Shown here: in pieces, positions 1 to 8,723 of the stretch
Layout: each line of letters begins with the position of its first letter
Position numbering within the stretch: position 1 is the first letter of the stretch
Assembly: GCF_001639295.1 (NCBI RefSeq)
Contig: NZ_LWMV01000032.1
Span: 1-35,659, forward strand
Source of the DNA: Methanobrevibacter curvatus
GTDB taxonomy: Archaea > Methanobacteriota > Methanobacteria > Methanobacteriales > Methanobacteriaceae
Length of the DNA stretch: 35,659 nucleotides
Reading direction: 5' to 3'
Position numbers and translations under genes: made by a program
Notes under the pieces: model-generated
What the model saw: the letters and a program-made list of their open reading frames with translations, nothing else
What the model was told of the DNA's origin: nothing
Database searches by the model: none

Positions 1-547
1 TCATAGGTTCTGCTTTAGGGTGTTCTGGTGTTTCTAGTATCCAGTTTTGGATTGATTGGTGAGATACATGTATATTATTCTTAGAATTCATTAGATTAGC
101 ACTGGATCGAGTAGAAACAAGGGCTTCGGCATATAATTCAACAGCCTCTTTTTTGAACTTTTTTACATAATTAGAGTTCGGTTCAACAATATCATCAATA
201 TTAGTAGAGAAATAAAAGTTTTTTCCACCATTACATTTCTTATTGCAAATATATTTCTGAATTTTATATGTTTCTTTGCCCTTATATGAAAATATTAGGT
301 CTCTATTCTTAGTACCATACAACTATACATCTCTACTTCCACAATTAGGACAGCATTTATATTTCATAGCTAAATGTGTAATACCTTTTTTTTGATAGAT
401 TTTAAGTTTTTTACTCGCATTTAAACTAATTCCCAATTTAGCCCTAACATGATCTCCACAATCCAACAAGTTATCACTAAAATAATCAATACTTACCTGA
501 TTATTATCCAAACTAGAATTTGTAGTAACTGATTTAATAAAATTCAT
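1..547 (-). pseudogene. Transposase N-terminal half, interrupted by an in-frame TAG; truncated by window edge
   Basis: Read on the minus strand from an ATG at 545-547, the frame encodes a leader, then CCPNC, then a TAG stop at 323-325, and continues open in the same frame to the window edge. The continuation holds a second cysteine pair (CNKKC) and a segment resembling a helix-turn-helix (SANLMNSKNNIHVSHQSIQNW). The two cysteine pairs look like one N-terminal zinc ribbon, so the stop falls inside a single domain. The organisation (zinc ribbon, then HTH, then presumably a DDE domain outside the window) is that of an insertion-sequence transposase; I cannot name the family. The frame stays open upstream of 547 to a TTG at 664, but that stretch is hydrophobic AT-rich translation and unlikely to be coding. 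Probably a dead gene. Confidence 0.6.
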
Positions 548-664
548 ATTATATAATATATAATTACTTATATATAAGCTTTTAGGCAATAAAAAAGAAA
601 ACACAAAAATAATAACAGATAAAACAAAAAAATAAAATATATACAAAAGAATTATAAGAAACAA

Positions 665-1020
665 AGAATTTTGAAAGAAAATTTTTTCAGTGTAAAAAAC
701 TTAGCTGAAACAGAAAAAAACAGAAAAAAGTAATAAAAAAAATAAAGGCTTAAAATGACTTAAAGAGGAAAATAAGCATAAAAAAAAGAAATAGGAAAAT
801 TAGTAAAAAATAAATTTGAAATCAACTAAGTTTTTGACAATGCCAAAGTAGCATATTAAACAATTTATAAGAATAACTTTTATTAGCTTCTAAAAAACTT
901 AAAACTAAAATTTATAAGTCTAATATTTTGGCAATTTAATTTTTTGAAATTATAGTTTATATTGGAAAGTTTAAAAATAAATTATAAAATAAATTATAAT
1001 TTCTGTTGATAATCGAAATA
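665..1020. other. AT-rich non-coding stretch
   Basis: No open frame with recognisable protein signal on either strand. It is dominated by A/T runs; TTATAAAATAAATTATAATTT near 980-1000 could supply a box A promoter for the gene at 1080. Confidence 0.5.
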
Positions 1021-1065
1021 GTTATATGGTAAAAATACCTAGCATTATGGTAGAAATACCATAAC
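1021..1065 (+). promoter_or_regulatory. Paired palindromic operator-like sites upstream of the HTH-nucleotidyltransferase gene
   Basis: Two related inverted repeats lie 15 bp before the ATG at 1080. Site 1 is ATGGTA-AAAA-TACCTA (1026-1041) and site 2 is the perfect ATGGTA-GAAA-TACCAT (1047-1062). Their starts are 21 bp apart, two helical turns. GTTAT at 1021 and ATAAC at 1061 add an outer inverted pair. The downstream gene begins with a winged-helix-like segment, so autoregulation is a natural inference. Binding has not been shown. Confidence 0.5.
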
Positions 1066-1079
1066 TAATAATTGATAAA

Positions 1080-1385
1080 ATGAGCTATAATTCTAATGAA
1101 ATTTTAAAATATGTTTTGTCAAAGGATAGGGAAGATTTAACTATTAGGAATATTGCTAATGGATTAAATAAAGATTATAAAAATACTTATGATATTATAA
1201 AAAAGTTATCTAAAGATAAAATTCTTAAAACAATAAAAATAGGATCATCTAATATTGTAAAAGCTATAAAAAATCCAAATCCTCAATTTTTTTCTGCAGA
1301 ATATGGAAGAAGAGAAGAGAGTTTAAAAAATAAAAATATAAACAATATTTTTAATATTTTAAAAAGAGTTATTTTCCAAAAATAG
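1080..1385 (+). CDS. Winged-helix N-terminal part of a split HTH-nucleotidyltransferase protein
   Basis: A 101-residue product whose first ~60 residues look like a winged helix (DLTIRNIANGLNKDYKNTYD as the helix-turn-helix, then a basic wing). The last ~30 residues form the linker that, in archaeal HTH-MNT proteins, leads into the nucleotidyltransferase domain. The frame ends at TAG 1383-1385 right after the run AAAAA (1378-1382). The nucleotidyltransferase continues in the -1 frame from that run, giving a join such as FQKIVLLFGSYAK. So this and the next entry are almost certainly one ancestral gene, either broken by loss of one base in a T or A run or joined by -1 slippage. Palindromic sites sit just upstream. 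The exact cellular target is unknown. Confidence 0.6.
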   Translation: MSYNSNEILKYVLSKDREDLTIRNIANGLNKDYKNTYDIIKKLSKDKILKTIKIGSSNIVKAIKNPNPQFFSAEYGRREESLKNKNINNIFNILKRVIFQK

Positions 1386-1660
1386 TGTTATTATTTGGTT
1401 CTTATGCAAAAAATACCCATAATAAACATTTAGATGTTGATTTAATGATTATCTGTGATGAAAAATATCAAAAAAATATTGGAAGAAAACTTAATATTCT
1501 TCCATTTGACATTCATCCTATTTTTTTAACCTTTGAAGAATTCATAGATTTATCATCACGAAAAGAATTTACTGTAATAAGTGAAGCATTAAAACAAAAT
1601 ATAATTTTATATGGAATTGAAGACTATTATCAATTATTAGTAAGTATTAATGAAAAATAA
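1385..1660 (+). CDS. MNT-type nucleotidyltransferase domain, C-terminal part of the split gene
   Basis: A 91-residue reading begins at GTG 1385, overlapping the TAG of the preceding frame by one base. It opens with the nucleotidyltransferase signature GSYAK followed by DVDLMII, the GS...DxD metal-binding motif of the MNT/polymerase-beta fold, so the catalytic core is present. There is no convincing ribosome binding site for the GTG and no leader of its own, which argues that it is the downstream half of the preceding gene. MNT proteins often pair with HEPN partners as toxin-antitoxin systems; no HEPN gene follows here, only a possible 28-codon frame at 1649-1735 that I do not recognise. AMP transfer by this protein is inference from the family. 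Confidence 0.6.
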   Translation: MLLFGSYAKNTHNKHLDVDLMIICDEKYQKNIGRKLNILPFDIHPIFLTFEEFIDLSSRKEFTVISEALKQNIILYGIEDYYQLLVSINEK

Positions 1661-1934
1661 ATCGCATGAGGTAATTTTGCTTAATTTTTCTGATTCTAAT
1701 GCATTATTAAACATTAATTTTAAACTTTTCAATTGAAACTATATATCTTAAGATAATATATTCTTGTAAATGAGTCAAGGTTACCAACAATTCTATTAGA
1801 ATTCATTTTCTAAGTAAATATAATTTTTAATCTAAATAAAGTTTTAATATAACTTTTCTAAATTACTATTCATTAAATAACAGCAAACAAAAGCAAACAA
1901 AAAAATAAAAGTAAAAATATAATAAGAATTTAGA

Positions 1935-2225
1935 TTATTTGTGTCTTTTTTCAAATTCCTCTAAAATTTCATCTAACTTTATGCCTTTATAGACTAAAAG
2001 TAGTAAATTATGGAAAATAAGATCAGTTGATTCTTCAATTAAATTTTCATTATTTTTTGAAGCTATTATGACTTCTGCAGACTCTTCACCTATTTTTTCT
2101 AAAATCTTATCTTCTGCTTTTTTTTTATCATCTTTCATTAAAGAAGACGTATAAGAATCTATAGGATTGTCTCTTCGAGTTTCTAAAGTATTGTAAACTT
2201 CTCTTATAATATTGATATCAGGCAT
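1935..2225 (-). CDS. hisE: Phosphoribosyl-ATP pyrophosphatase HisE
   Basis: The 96-residue product hydrolyses phosphoribosyl-ATP to phosphoribosyl-AMP and pyrophosphate, the second step of histidine synthesis, in the cytoplasm. The all-alpha MazG-like fold signature is clear: [20 protein letters not shown] followed by [13 protein letters not shown], with the acidic residues that bind magnesium. Length is normal for a stand-alone archaeal HisE. The ATG is preceded by GGTG (GGTGTTACAATG). It lies 31 bp downstream of the CBS-ParB-like gene, so it is probably co-transcribed with it and gatB. Another pathway gene, hisB, is 14 kb away, so his genes are scattered as in related methanogens. Confidence 0.93.
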   Translation of the reverse strand: MPDINIIREVYNTLETRRDNPIDSYTSSLMKDDKKKAEDKILEKIGEESAEVIIASKNNENLIEESTDLIFHNLLLLVYKGIKLDEILEEFEKRHK

Positions 2226-2256
2226 TGTAACACCAAATGTGCTATATGATAAAAAT

Positions 2257-3069
2257 CTATTTGTTTTTTTGTTTGGATTGTATAGTTTCTGTAAGAGCTA
2301 TTAAAGGATGTCTATCCTCTTCAATTATACTAATATCATCAAAAGAGTGTATTCCCATATCGTCTGCAGTTCTTTCCAAACCTAATTGAATATCGTCCTC
2401 AAATTCAACAACATATGCGTCAATTTCTTTTAATCCCAACTTAAAAGCTGCTGTTGCTCTGTGATGACCATCCACAAGAATATATCTATCTCCTACATGG
2501 GCTATTATAACTGGCTCTGCTAAGCCTTTTTCAAGTTCATAGCTTCGACCTTCAAGTTCATCAGCATAAATTTCATCTTGAGAAGGCCTAATTAAATCAA
2601 CATCAATAAATTTACGTTTTAAAGTTAAATTAACACCATAAATAACTTCCATTGATTTTTTAAAGGTTTCAACTTTATTTGGAGTGGTTCTTTCAATATG
2701 AGAGCGAAGCATATCAGTGTTAGTAATTATTCCTCTAAGCTTATTTTGTTCATCAACAACAGGAAGTCTTGAAATAGCTTTTCTAAACATTACTCGTGAT
2801 GCATCATCAGTAGACATTTTTCCTCGAGCCACTATAACATTAGAAGTCATTACATCCTTTACCAACTCAGACCAATCTTTTAAAAGTAAATCAAAGGCAG
2901 TTATAATCCCAACAACTTTATATTCCTCGTCTACAACAGGAAAACCATCGTGACCAGTTTCTTTCATTAAATCAAAGACTTTTTCATTTGATGTGTTGGG
3001 TTTAACAGATGTTACATCAACTGACATGTAATCTTCAACAAAAGATTTAACAATCATATCATTGCTCAT
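2257..3069 (-). CDS. CBS-pair protein with ParB-like nuclease-fold domain
   Basis: A 270-residue soluble protein. Residues ~12-65 and ~72-125 form two CBS motifs ([17 protein letters not shown] and [17 protein letters not shown]), a pair that in other proteins binds adenosyl ligands. Residues ~155-225 form a ParB/sulfiredoxin-like domain with RPSQDEI and the motif [11 protein letters not shown] (199-209), which in this fold contributes nucleotide binding. The combination is a known archaeal architecture, but the reaction is not established. It has GGTGAT six bases before the ATG. It sits 44 bp after gatB and 31 bp before hisE, suggesting one transcript. Nothing around it suggests chromosome partitioning, so a ligand-sensing or kinase-like role is as likely as DNA binding. 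Confidence 0.85.
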   Translation of the reverse strand: MSNDMIVKSFVEDYMSVDVTSVKPNTSNEKVFDLMKETGHDGFPVVDEEYKVVGIITAFDLLLKDWSELVKDVMTSNVIVARGKMSTDDASRVMFRKAISRLPVVDEQNKLRGIITNTDMLRSHIERTTPNKVETFKKSMEVIYGVNLTLKRKFIDVDLIRPSQDEIYADELEGRSYELEKGLAEPVIIAHVGDRYILVDGHHRATAAFKLGLKEIDAYVVEFEDDIQLGLERTADDMGIHSFDDISIIEEDRHPLIALTETIQSKQKNK

Positions 3070-3113
3070 TATATCACCAAAAAATAAAAAAAAATAAAAA
3101 AATAAACTAAAAA

Positions 3114-4466
3114 TTAATTTAATATACTTTTTAAAATCTTTACAGTTTCTCCAGGATCTGCTTTGCCTCTGGTTTCTTTCATGACTTGGCCAACTAAAAA
3201 GTTCATAGAAGCTTTTTTACCTTCATGATAATCAGAAACCGCTTCAGGATTGTTATCAACAGCTTTTTGGGCAGCTTCTTTAATTTGTTCATCTGTTATT
3301 ACACCAATTAAATTTAGTTCAATAGCTATTTCTTTAGGAGATTTAGAGTTGTTTGGCATTTTTTCTACTATTCTTTGACCAGCTTTAATTGTGATTTCTT
3401 TATTTTGAAGTAGCTTTAAAAACTCTACAATATTTTTAGGACTTATTCCACTTTCAGAAAAACTTAGCTTGTTGTAGTAGAGAACTCTTTTTAATTCATC
3501 TCTCATCCAAGAACTTGCAAATTCAGGATCTATCTCTTTAGCAACCGATTCATAAGCATCAGCCAAATCTAATTCAGAAGTTAAAACTGTAGCAGATTCT
3601 TTATCAAGAGCAAAATCATTCATGAACCTTTTAACCTTGTTATGTGGTGCCTCTGGCATCTGTTCTTCAATTTCACTAATTTGATTGTTTTCAATTTCCA
3701 TAGGGGGAAGGTCAGGATCTGGAATAAATCTGTAATCATCAGCATCTTCTTTTAGTCTCATTGAAACTGTTATCATTTGTGATTCTAAAAATGCACGAGT
3801 TTCTTGTTTAACTTCAACTCCACGTTTTAGAAGATTTTTTTGTCTAATCATTTCAAATTTAAGTGCTTTATAAGCACCTTTTATAGAGTTAATATTTTTG
3901 ATTTCTACCCTCTTTCCACCTTCAAGAGAAACATTTACATCGGCTCTCATTGTTCCTTCGCCACGAGCACTTTCACTGTAGTCTAAAACTCTAATCAATT
4001 CTCTTAAAAATGTTCTTGCTTCTTCTGGTGAAAACATATCTGGTTCTGTAACAATTTCAACTAATGGAATACCTGAACGATTAAAATCAACAATTCCAAG
4101 GTCTGGTTTAAATTGACCAGGATCCTCTTCTACATGTATTTCACGAATTCGAACACCATTTAAGTCTCCTTCATAACCAATAGGAACAGAGGTTTTCTGA
4201 TAACCAGAAGGTAAATCAGGATAGTTGTAATGTTTTCTCATAAAATATGTTATGTTTTGATCAATTTTACAGTTTAACATTAAAGCAATCATTAAAGCCA
4301 TTTCAATAGCTTTTTTATTTGTTGGATAGGGTTTGGCTCCAGGTTGATTTAAACAAACAGGACAAATATTAGTGTTAGGTTCAACTTCTTGATAATTTGT
4401 AGGACAATTACAAAATAATTTAGAATCTGTTTTTAATTGAACGTGAATCTCCAAACCACATTTCAT
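3114..4466 (-). CDS. gatB: Aspartyl/glutamyl-tRNA(Asn/Gln) amidotransferase subunit B
   Basis: The 450-residue product is the tRNA-binding and kinase subunit of GatCAB, which amidates Asp-tRNA(Asn) and/or Glu-tRNA(Gln). It starts with GLEIHVQLKT and carries the zinc-site pairs FCNCP and CPVCL, the conserved SGYQKTSVPIG and the hallmark DFNRSGIPLVEIVTEPD. The C-terminal ~150 residues form the helical GatB/Yqey tail that contacts tRNA. There is no GAD/AspRS-like insertion, which rules out GatE. GGAGG precedes the ATG. GatA and GatC are not in this window. It is the first gene of the probable gatB-CBS-hisE transcript. Confidence 0.95.
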   Translation of the reverse strand: MKCGLEIHVQLKTDSKLFCNCPTNYQEVEPNTNICPVCLNQPGAKPYPTNKKAIEMALMIALMLNCKIDQNITYFMRKHYNYPDLPSGYQKTSVPIGYEGDLNGVRIREIHVEEDPGQFKPDLGIVDFNRSGIPLVEIVTEPDMFSPEEARTFLRELIRVLDYSESARGEGTMRADVNVSLEGGKRVEIKNINSIKGAYKALKFEMIRQKNLLKRGVEVKQETRAFLESQMITVSMRLKEDADDYRFIPDPDLPPMEIENNQISEIEEQMPEAPHNKVKRFMNDFALDKESATVLTSELDLADAYESVAKEIDPEFASSWMRDELKRVLYYNKLSFSESGISPKNIVEFLKLLQNKEITIKAGQRIVEKMPNNSKSPKEIAIELNLIGVITDEQIKEAAQKAVDNNPEAVSDYHEGKKASMNFLVGQVMKETRGKADPGETVKILKSILN

Positions 4467-4877
4467 ATTAATAGTAATTCCTCCATTAAAGTATTTATTA
4501 AATTATTAAAATGAATTAAAGAGTTATTTTTAAAAATTATTTTAAAAAAAATCTAATTAGAGTAAATATAATTTTAAAAAATAATTAATAAGTATTTTAA
4601 ATTATTTTAGATTTAGAATTTATATAGAATTTTATAAATAATTATAAAAAGTATTCGTTTAAATAAAATTTATTCAATATTTAAAAATTTAATAATTAAA
4701 TTTAAATTAAAAAATATACTAAATTTAAATATATTGAATTTAAATTAAAATGTATTAAATTTATATAATGATATAATTTAGATTTTTATATATTATAAAT
4801 TTAACTTAAAAATTTAAAATAACTTAAAAATTTAAAAAATAACTATTTAAAAAATATGCATTTAAAAAATTAATTAT
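4467..4877. other. Long AT-rich intergenic stretch between two minus-strand genes
   Basis: About 410 bases of almost pure A/T with short TTTAAAT/AAATTTAA echoes. No open frame with protein character, no RNA-like structure. It should contain the gatB promoter, but many TATA-like strings prevent a confident choice. Confidence 0.5.
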
Positions 4878-5879
4878 TTAAATATTAATTGACTTTGATT
4901 GTTTAATATATCGTTTTATAAAGGGATTTAATTCAGAATCAAAATCACTTTCATCATGACCTAAAAGGTTAAAGTCTGTAAAACTTCCTTTTAAAGTTTT
5001 TCCTGTAAATTTAACTTCTTCTTCAACTCTTTTTCCATATTTTGTACCAAATATTTTAAACATGGGAAATTTAGTCAAGCCATTGGCTCCACTTAAAATT
5101 AATAGACCAAAGTTGGCTAAGTTATCATTCCATGTTCCACATATAATTTCAATTTTAGGAAAAGTTATTCTAATAGCTGATACAACAGCTCCATAGTAAA
5201 GAGATGAAGGTTGGGAAGAATTTTGATAAATAGTATCTGGATGAGGATTTAAGGAATAAAAAATTATCCTATCAATATAATGATCAGAAATAAAATCAAT
5301 TAAATACTGAATATCATCAAATGTCTCTCCTAATCCCAATATAATGGTAATAGCTTTTTTAAAACCTAAATCGCCAGCAGTAAAAAGCATGGCTGATATG
5401 TCATCAATATTCTTACTTGGACAAATTTCCTTTTGAAGTTGAGGATTAGCAGTTTCAACAGCTCCTGTAACTCCAGCTATTTCATCAGAAAAAACTTTTA
5501 AATCTTTGGTAATTCCAGTATTTAGCCAAACAGCTTGATTTGTAATATTATAAATTTTAATAGCTATTTTTTTAATTTCATCTGTTGTAAAGCTTTCATA
5601 TCCTCCAGACAAAAATTCTATATTCCAATTTAAACGTTTACAAATTTCAGCTTCTGCTAAAATCCCATTGACATTTCTACGTGCCGTTTTGGGATTAGAT
5701 ATTTTATCTTTTTGAGTGGACATATAGCAAAAGCTACAATCACCTTTTTCACACCACCAAGAGAGAAAAATAGCTCTTTCAAGAGAAATTTCATTGGAAT
5801 GATTTTTTTTGGTGACTTTATCTGCTTTAGCTATTAAATCTAAGATTTCATAATTTTTTATCTTCTCTATAATATTCAT
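4878..5879 (-). CDS. Radical SAM protein, biotin-synthase/HmdB-like, with a CX4CX2C cluster motif
   Basis: A 333-residue protein. Cysteines 43, 48 and 51 (WCEKGDCSFCYMS) form a three-cysteine iron-sulfur site with CX4CX2C spacing instead of the usual CX3CX2C. Downstream elements fit a radical SAM barrel: LSGGYESFTTDEI (~95-107), a glycine-rich ITIILGLGET (~177-186) and SLNPHPDT (~215-222). The BioB-like strand order and the variant cysteine spacing recall HmdB/HcgA of [Fe]-hydrogenase cofactor assembly, for which CX5CX2C has been described. No hmd or other hcg gene is in the window, so that assignment is tentative. The start follows only a weak TTGATAAA ribosome site. The gene is transcribed alone, divergently from the zinc-ribbon gene at 6344. 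Confidence 0.75.
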   Translation of the reverse strand: MNIIEKIKNYEILDLIAKADKVTKKNHSNEISLERAIFLSWWCEKGDCSFCYMSTQKDKISNPKTARRNVNGILAEAEICKRLNWNIEFLSGGYESFTTDEIKKIAIKIYNITNQAVWLNTGITKDLKVFSDEIAGVTGAVETANPQLQKEICPSKNIDDISAMLFTAGDLGFKKAITIILGLGETFDDIQYLIDFISDHYIDRIIFYSLNPHPDTIYQNSSQPSSLYYGAVVSAIRITFPKIEIICGTWNDNLANFGLLILSGANGLTKFPMFKIFGTKYGKRVEEEVKFTGKTLKGSFTDFNLLGHDESDFDSELNPFIKRYIKQSKSINI

Positions 5880-5914
5880 TTTATCAAATAATGATTTAAA
5901 TAATTGATTAAACT

Positions 5915-6036
5915 AAATTAAATTGATTAAATTAAATTGATTAAGTTAAATTGATTAAGTTAAATTAAAAATAATTTAGAATAATTAAAATAATTGAAAT
6001 AATTGAAATAATTGAGATAATTGAGATAATTGAAAA
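5915..6036. repeat. Short tandem AT repeats in a divergent intergenic region
   Basis: Two adjacent arrays: AAATTGATTAAGTT-like units (about 5915-5967), then TAATTGAAA/TAATTGAGA units of about 10 bp (about 5985-6036). They lie in the 464-bp gap between the radical SAM gene and the zinc-ribbon gene. Probably slippage products. Confidence 0.6.
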
Positions 6037-6135
6037 TTAATATAAAGCAAATTAATGATATAAACAATGTTATATTAAAAAAATTAATTAAAAAATTAAA
6101 ATATTAAATATAAAAAATATAATTAAAAAAATTTA

Positions 6136-6182
6136 TTGAAAATATAATTAAAAATATAATTAAAAATATAATTAAAAATATG
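6136..6182. repeat. 12-bp AT tandem repeat
   Basis: Almost four copies of AATATAATTAAA run head to tail. No other signal is visible between here and the gene at 6344. Confidence 0.65.
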
Positions 6183-6343
6183 AAAAAATATTTATTCAAT
6201 TAGATATATAAATAAATTAAAGATGTAAATAATAGATATAATGTAAATAATGGCATATAAATAAAATATATAATTTATTTAATATAAAATTACTTAAAAA
6301 AATTACTTGAAAATTTTAATCTAAAAAGATTTAAAAATTATTA

Positions 6344-6946
6344 ATGGTTAATATGGTATATTGTAAATATTGTGGGACAAATAACATTGATGGAAATCTC
6401 AAATGTCAAAATTGTGGTAAACCATTAAGTTTAATTCCAAATAATAAACCTCCAAATAGAAATGAAGATTTTCACAATGATTCAATAAAATCAAGGTATG
6501 TTGAATATAAAGAAAATAAACACAGACCAAATAACAACAGAAATATAAATCGGAGCCTTGGTGAAAATTATAAGCAATATCAAAATAACAACGATTTCAA
6601 TAATCGTTTAAACAACAACTATGGCTACAAAGAAAACTATAATTATAATTACAACAATGAAAATCCAATTCCCTACCAAGAAAATCAATATATAAAAACA
6701 AGTCCTAAAGAGAATATTAAAAAAAAATATATTGAATGGGATGTTATAATAGCCAGTGCATTAATTATGATAATCCTTTCAGCTATTGTCAATCGGATTT
6801 TACCTGATTTTTCACTACTAGTTTCATTAGTTGTTGCTTTAATATATATTTTAGTTTCTACAAAAAATAAATCAAGTTTATTTGTTTCTATACCACTTAC
6901 TATGGTTGTAATTACTGCAATAACTGCTTATTTTTCCTTGATGTAA
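6344..6946 (+). CDS. Zinc-ribbon membrane protein of unknown function
   Basis: The 200-residue product begins with a zinc ribbon (CKYC at 7-10 and CQNC at 21-24). A hydrophilic linker of ~100 residues, very rich in Asn, Tyr and Lys, follows. The C-terminal third holds three hydrophobic segments starting about residues 129, 151 and 175 (DVIIASALIMIILSAIV, SLLVSLVVALIYILVS, LFVSIPLTMVVITAITAYF). It is therefore probably a small integral membrane protein with a cytoplasmic zinc-ribbon head. This layout is common in methanogen proteins of unknown role. The start is ATG 6344 or ATG 6353; neither has a clear ribosome binding site. Confidence 0.75.
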   Translation: MVNMVYCKYCGTNNIDGNLKCQNCGKPLSLIPNNKPPNRNEDFHNDSIKSRYVEYKENKHRPNNNRNINRSLGENYKQYQNNNDFNNRLNNNYGYKENYNYNYNNENPIPYQENQYIKTSPKENIKKKYIEWDVIIASALIMIILSAIVNRILPDFSLLVSLVVALIYILVSTKNKSSLFVSIPLTMVVITAITAYFSLM

Positions 6947-7100
6947 TAAATATATTTTATATAACTATAGATAAAAATTACTAAAAGACATTGAAAGATA
7001 CAATAAAAATTTAAAAATGAATAAAATAAAATGATTAATTAATAAAATGATTAAAATAAAAATAAATTTTTATTATGAAAAAATATTTTTTTACAAAAAC

Positions 7101-7110
7101 ATTTATATAT
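7101..7110 (+). promoter_or_regulatory. Candidate box A promoter of the tRNA cluster
   Basis: ATTTATATAT fits the archaeal TATA box and would start transcription near 7130, about 75 bases before tRNA-Asn. A second candidate, TTTTTATAGA at 7441-7450, is well placed for tRNA-Glu at 7486. Confidence 0.4.
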
Positions 7111-7207
7111 GATAAAATCCAACATTTAACTACTGTTTAATCTTGATTAAAATTAAACGAAAACTTGCTACTATTTGCCCAAATAAAAAAAAATTAATTT
7201 ATCTTAT

Positions 7208-7280
<73 letters not shown>

Positions 7281-7285
7281 TTTTT

Positions 7286-7359
<74 letters not shown>

Positions 7360-7485
7360 TTAGGTCCTTTTTTTGTGGATTTATTAAGTTTATAAGATTG
7401 TTTTATAAATCTTTAATGAATCTTGAATTTTAATTTAGTATTTTTATAGATTTTAAGTAATTTGTAAAAAAATTAGAAATTTTAT

Positions 7486-7560
7486 GCTCCGATGGTGTAG
7501 TCCGGCCAATCATTTCGGCCTTTCGAGCCGAAGACTCGGGTTCGAATCCCGGTCGGAGCA
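7486..7560 (+). tRNA. tRNA-Glu (anticodon TTC)
   Basis: Acceptor GCTCCGA pairs with TCGGAGC; anticodon loop CTTTCGA; T loop TTCGAAT; discriminator A; no CCA. It is followed by a T7 run. This tRNA would be the substrate for GatCAB-type chemistry if mischarged with Gln identity, but here it is ordinary Glu. Confidence 0.95.
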
Positions 7561-7593
7561 TTTTTTTATTGATTTATATCAATTTTGATTTTT

Positions 7594-7612
7594 AAAGGAG
7601 AGTCTCCTTAAA
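7594..7612 (+). other. Perfect hairpin between tRNA-Glu and tRNA-Leu
   Basis: AAGGAGA-G-TCTCCTT forms a 7-bp inverted repeat in the 58-base spacer. It could be a processing or termination element; no T run follows it directly. Confidence 0.4.
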
Positions 7613-7618
7613 TCCCAA

Positions 7619-7701
7619 GCGGGGGTGCCCGAGCGGCCAAAGGGGACAGGCTTAGGACCTGTTGACACAGGTCTACCAGGGTTCGAATCCCTGCTCCCGC
7701 A
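7619..7701 (+). tRNA. tRNA-Leu (anticodon TAG)
   Basis: A class II tRNA with a long variable arm. Acceptor GCGGGGG pairs with CTCCCGC (one G:T); anticodon loop CTTAGGA; T arm CAGGG-TTCGAAT-CCCTG; discriminator A; no CCA. Confidence 0.95.
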
Positions 7702-7741
7702 TAGATCTATGTTTATTTTTTATTTTCCACAAAATTCATAA

Positions 7742-8179
<438 letters not shown>

Positions 8180-8587
8180 ATGGCTAAAAAAGGAACTGCT
8201 GAAGAGAGAGATTTAGTTCAAAAGTTGTGGAAAATGAAATTTGCTGCAATGAGAGCACCTGCATCTGGATCAGCTACAAAACACTCTATTCCAGATGTTA
8301 TAGCAGGAAATGGAAGTATTTATCTTGGAATTGAAGTTAAAACAACAATAAAAGATGTTATATATGTTGATTCTGCTCAAATTGATGGTTTAATCGAATT
8401 TTGCAATATTTTTGGAGCAAAACCGTACTTAGGAATTAAATTTAAAAGAACAAAATGGCTGTTCTTAAAACCTGAAAATGTAGAAAGAACAAAAAGCAAG
8501 AACTACAAAATAAAAAAAGATTATGCAATTGAAAAAGCCTTAGAATTAGATGAAGTTCTAGGGATAGACAAACAAATAAAATTTTAA
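8180..8587 (+). CDS. hjc: Archaeal Holliday junction resolvase Hjc
   Basis: The 135-residue product is a PD-(D/E)XK endonuclease that cuts four-way junctions during recombination and fork repair. The start KKGTAEERDLVQKLW carries the catalytic glutamate (E9). IPDVIA supplies D39 and GIEVKTT supplies E52 and K54, so the active site is complete. The loop RAPASGSATKHS matches the conserved R-x-SGS segment that contacts DNA. Length is typical. The gene stands alone between the tRNA cluster and a glycosyltransferase. Hef, which also acts on stalled forks, is encoded at 30702. Confidence 0.95.
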   Translation: MAKKGTAEERDLVQKLWKMKFAAMRAPASGSATKHSIPDVIAGNGSIYLGIEVKTTIKDVIYVDSAQIDGLIEFCNIFGAKPYLGIKFKRTKWLFLKPENVERTKSKNYKIKKDYAIEKALELDEVLGIDKQIKF

Positions 8588-8723
8588 ATAAAAATATAAT
8601 TAAAGATAATTAAATTAAAAATATAATTAAATTAAAAATATAATTAAAGATAACTAAATTAAAAATAATTAATAATAACTAATAATAATTAATAACAAAT
8701 GATTAAAATAAATAAGTGATAAA

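Noticed and set aside
323-325. TAG read as pyrrolysine in the transposase
   Set aside because: No pyl genes are visible, Methanobacteriales are not known to use pyrrolysine, and the gene is a mobile-element gene prone to decay.
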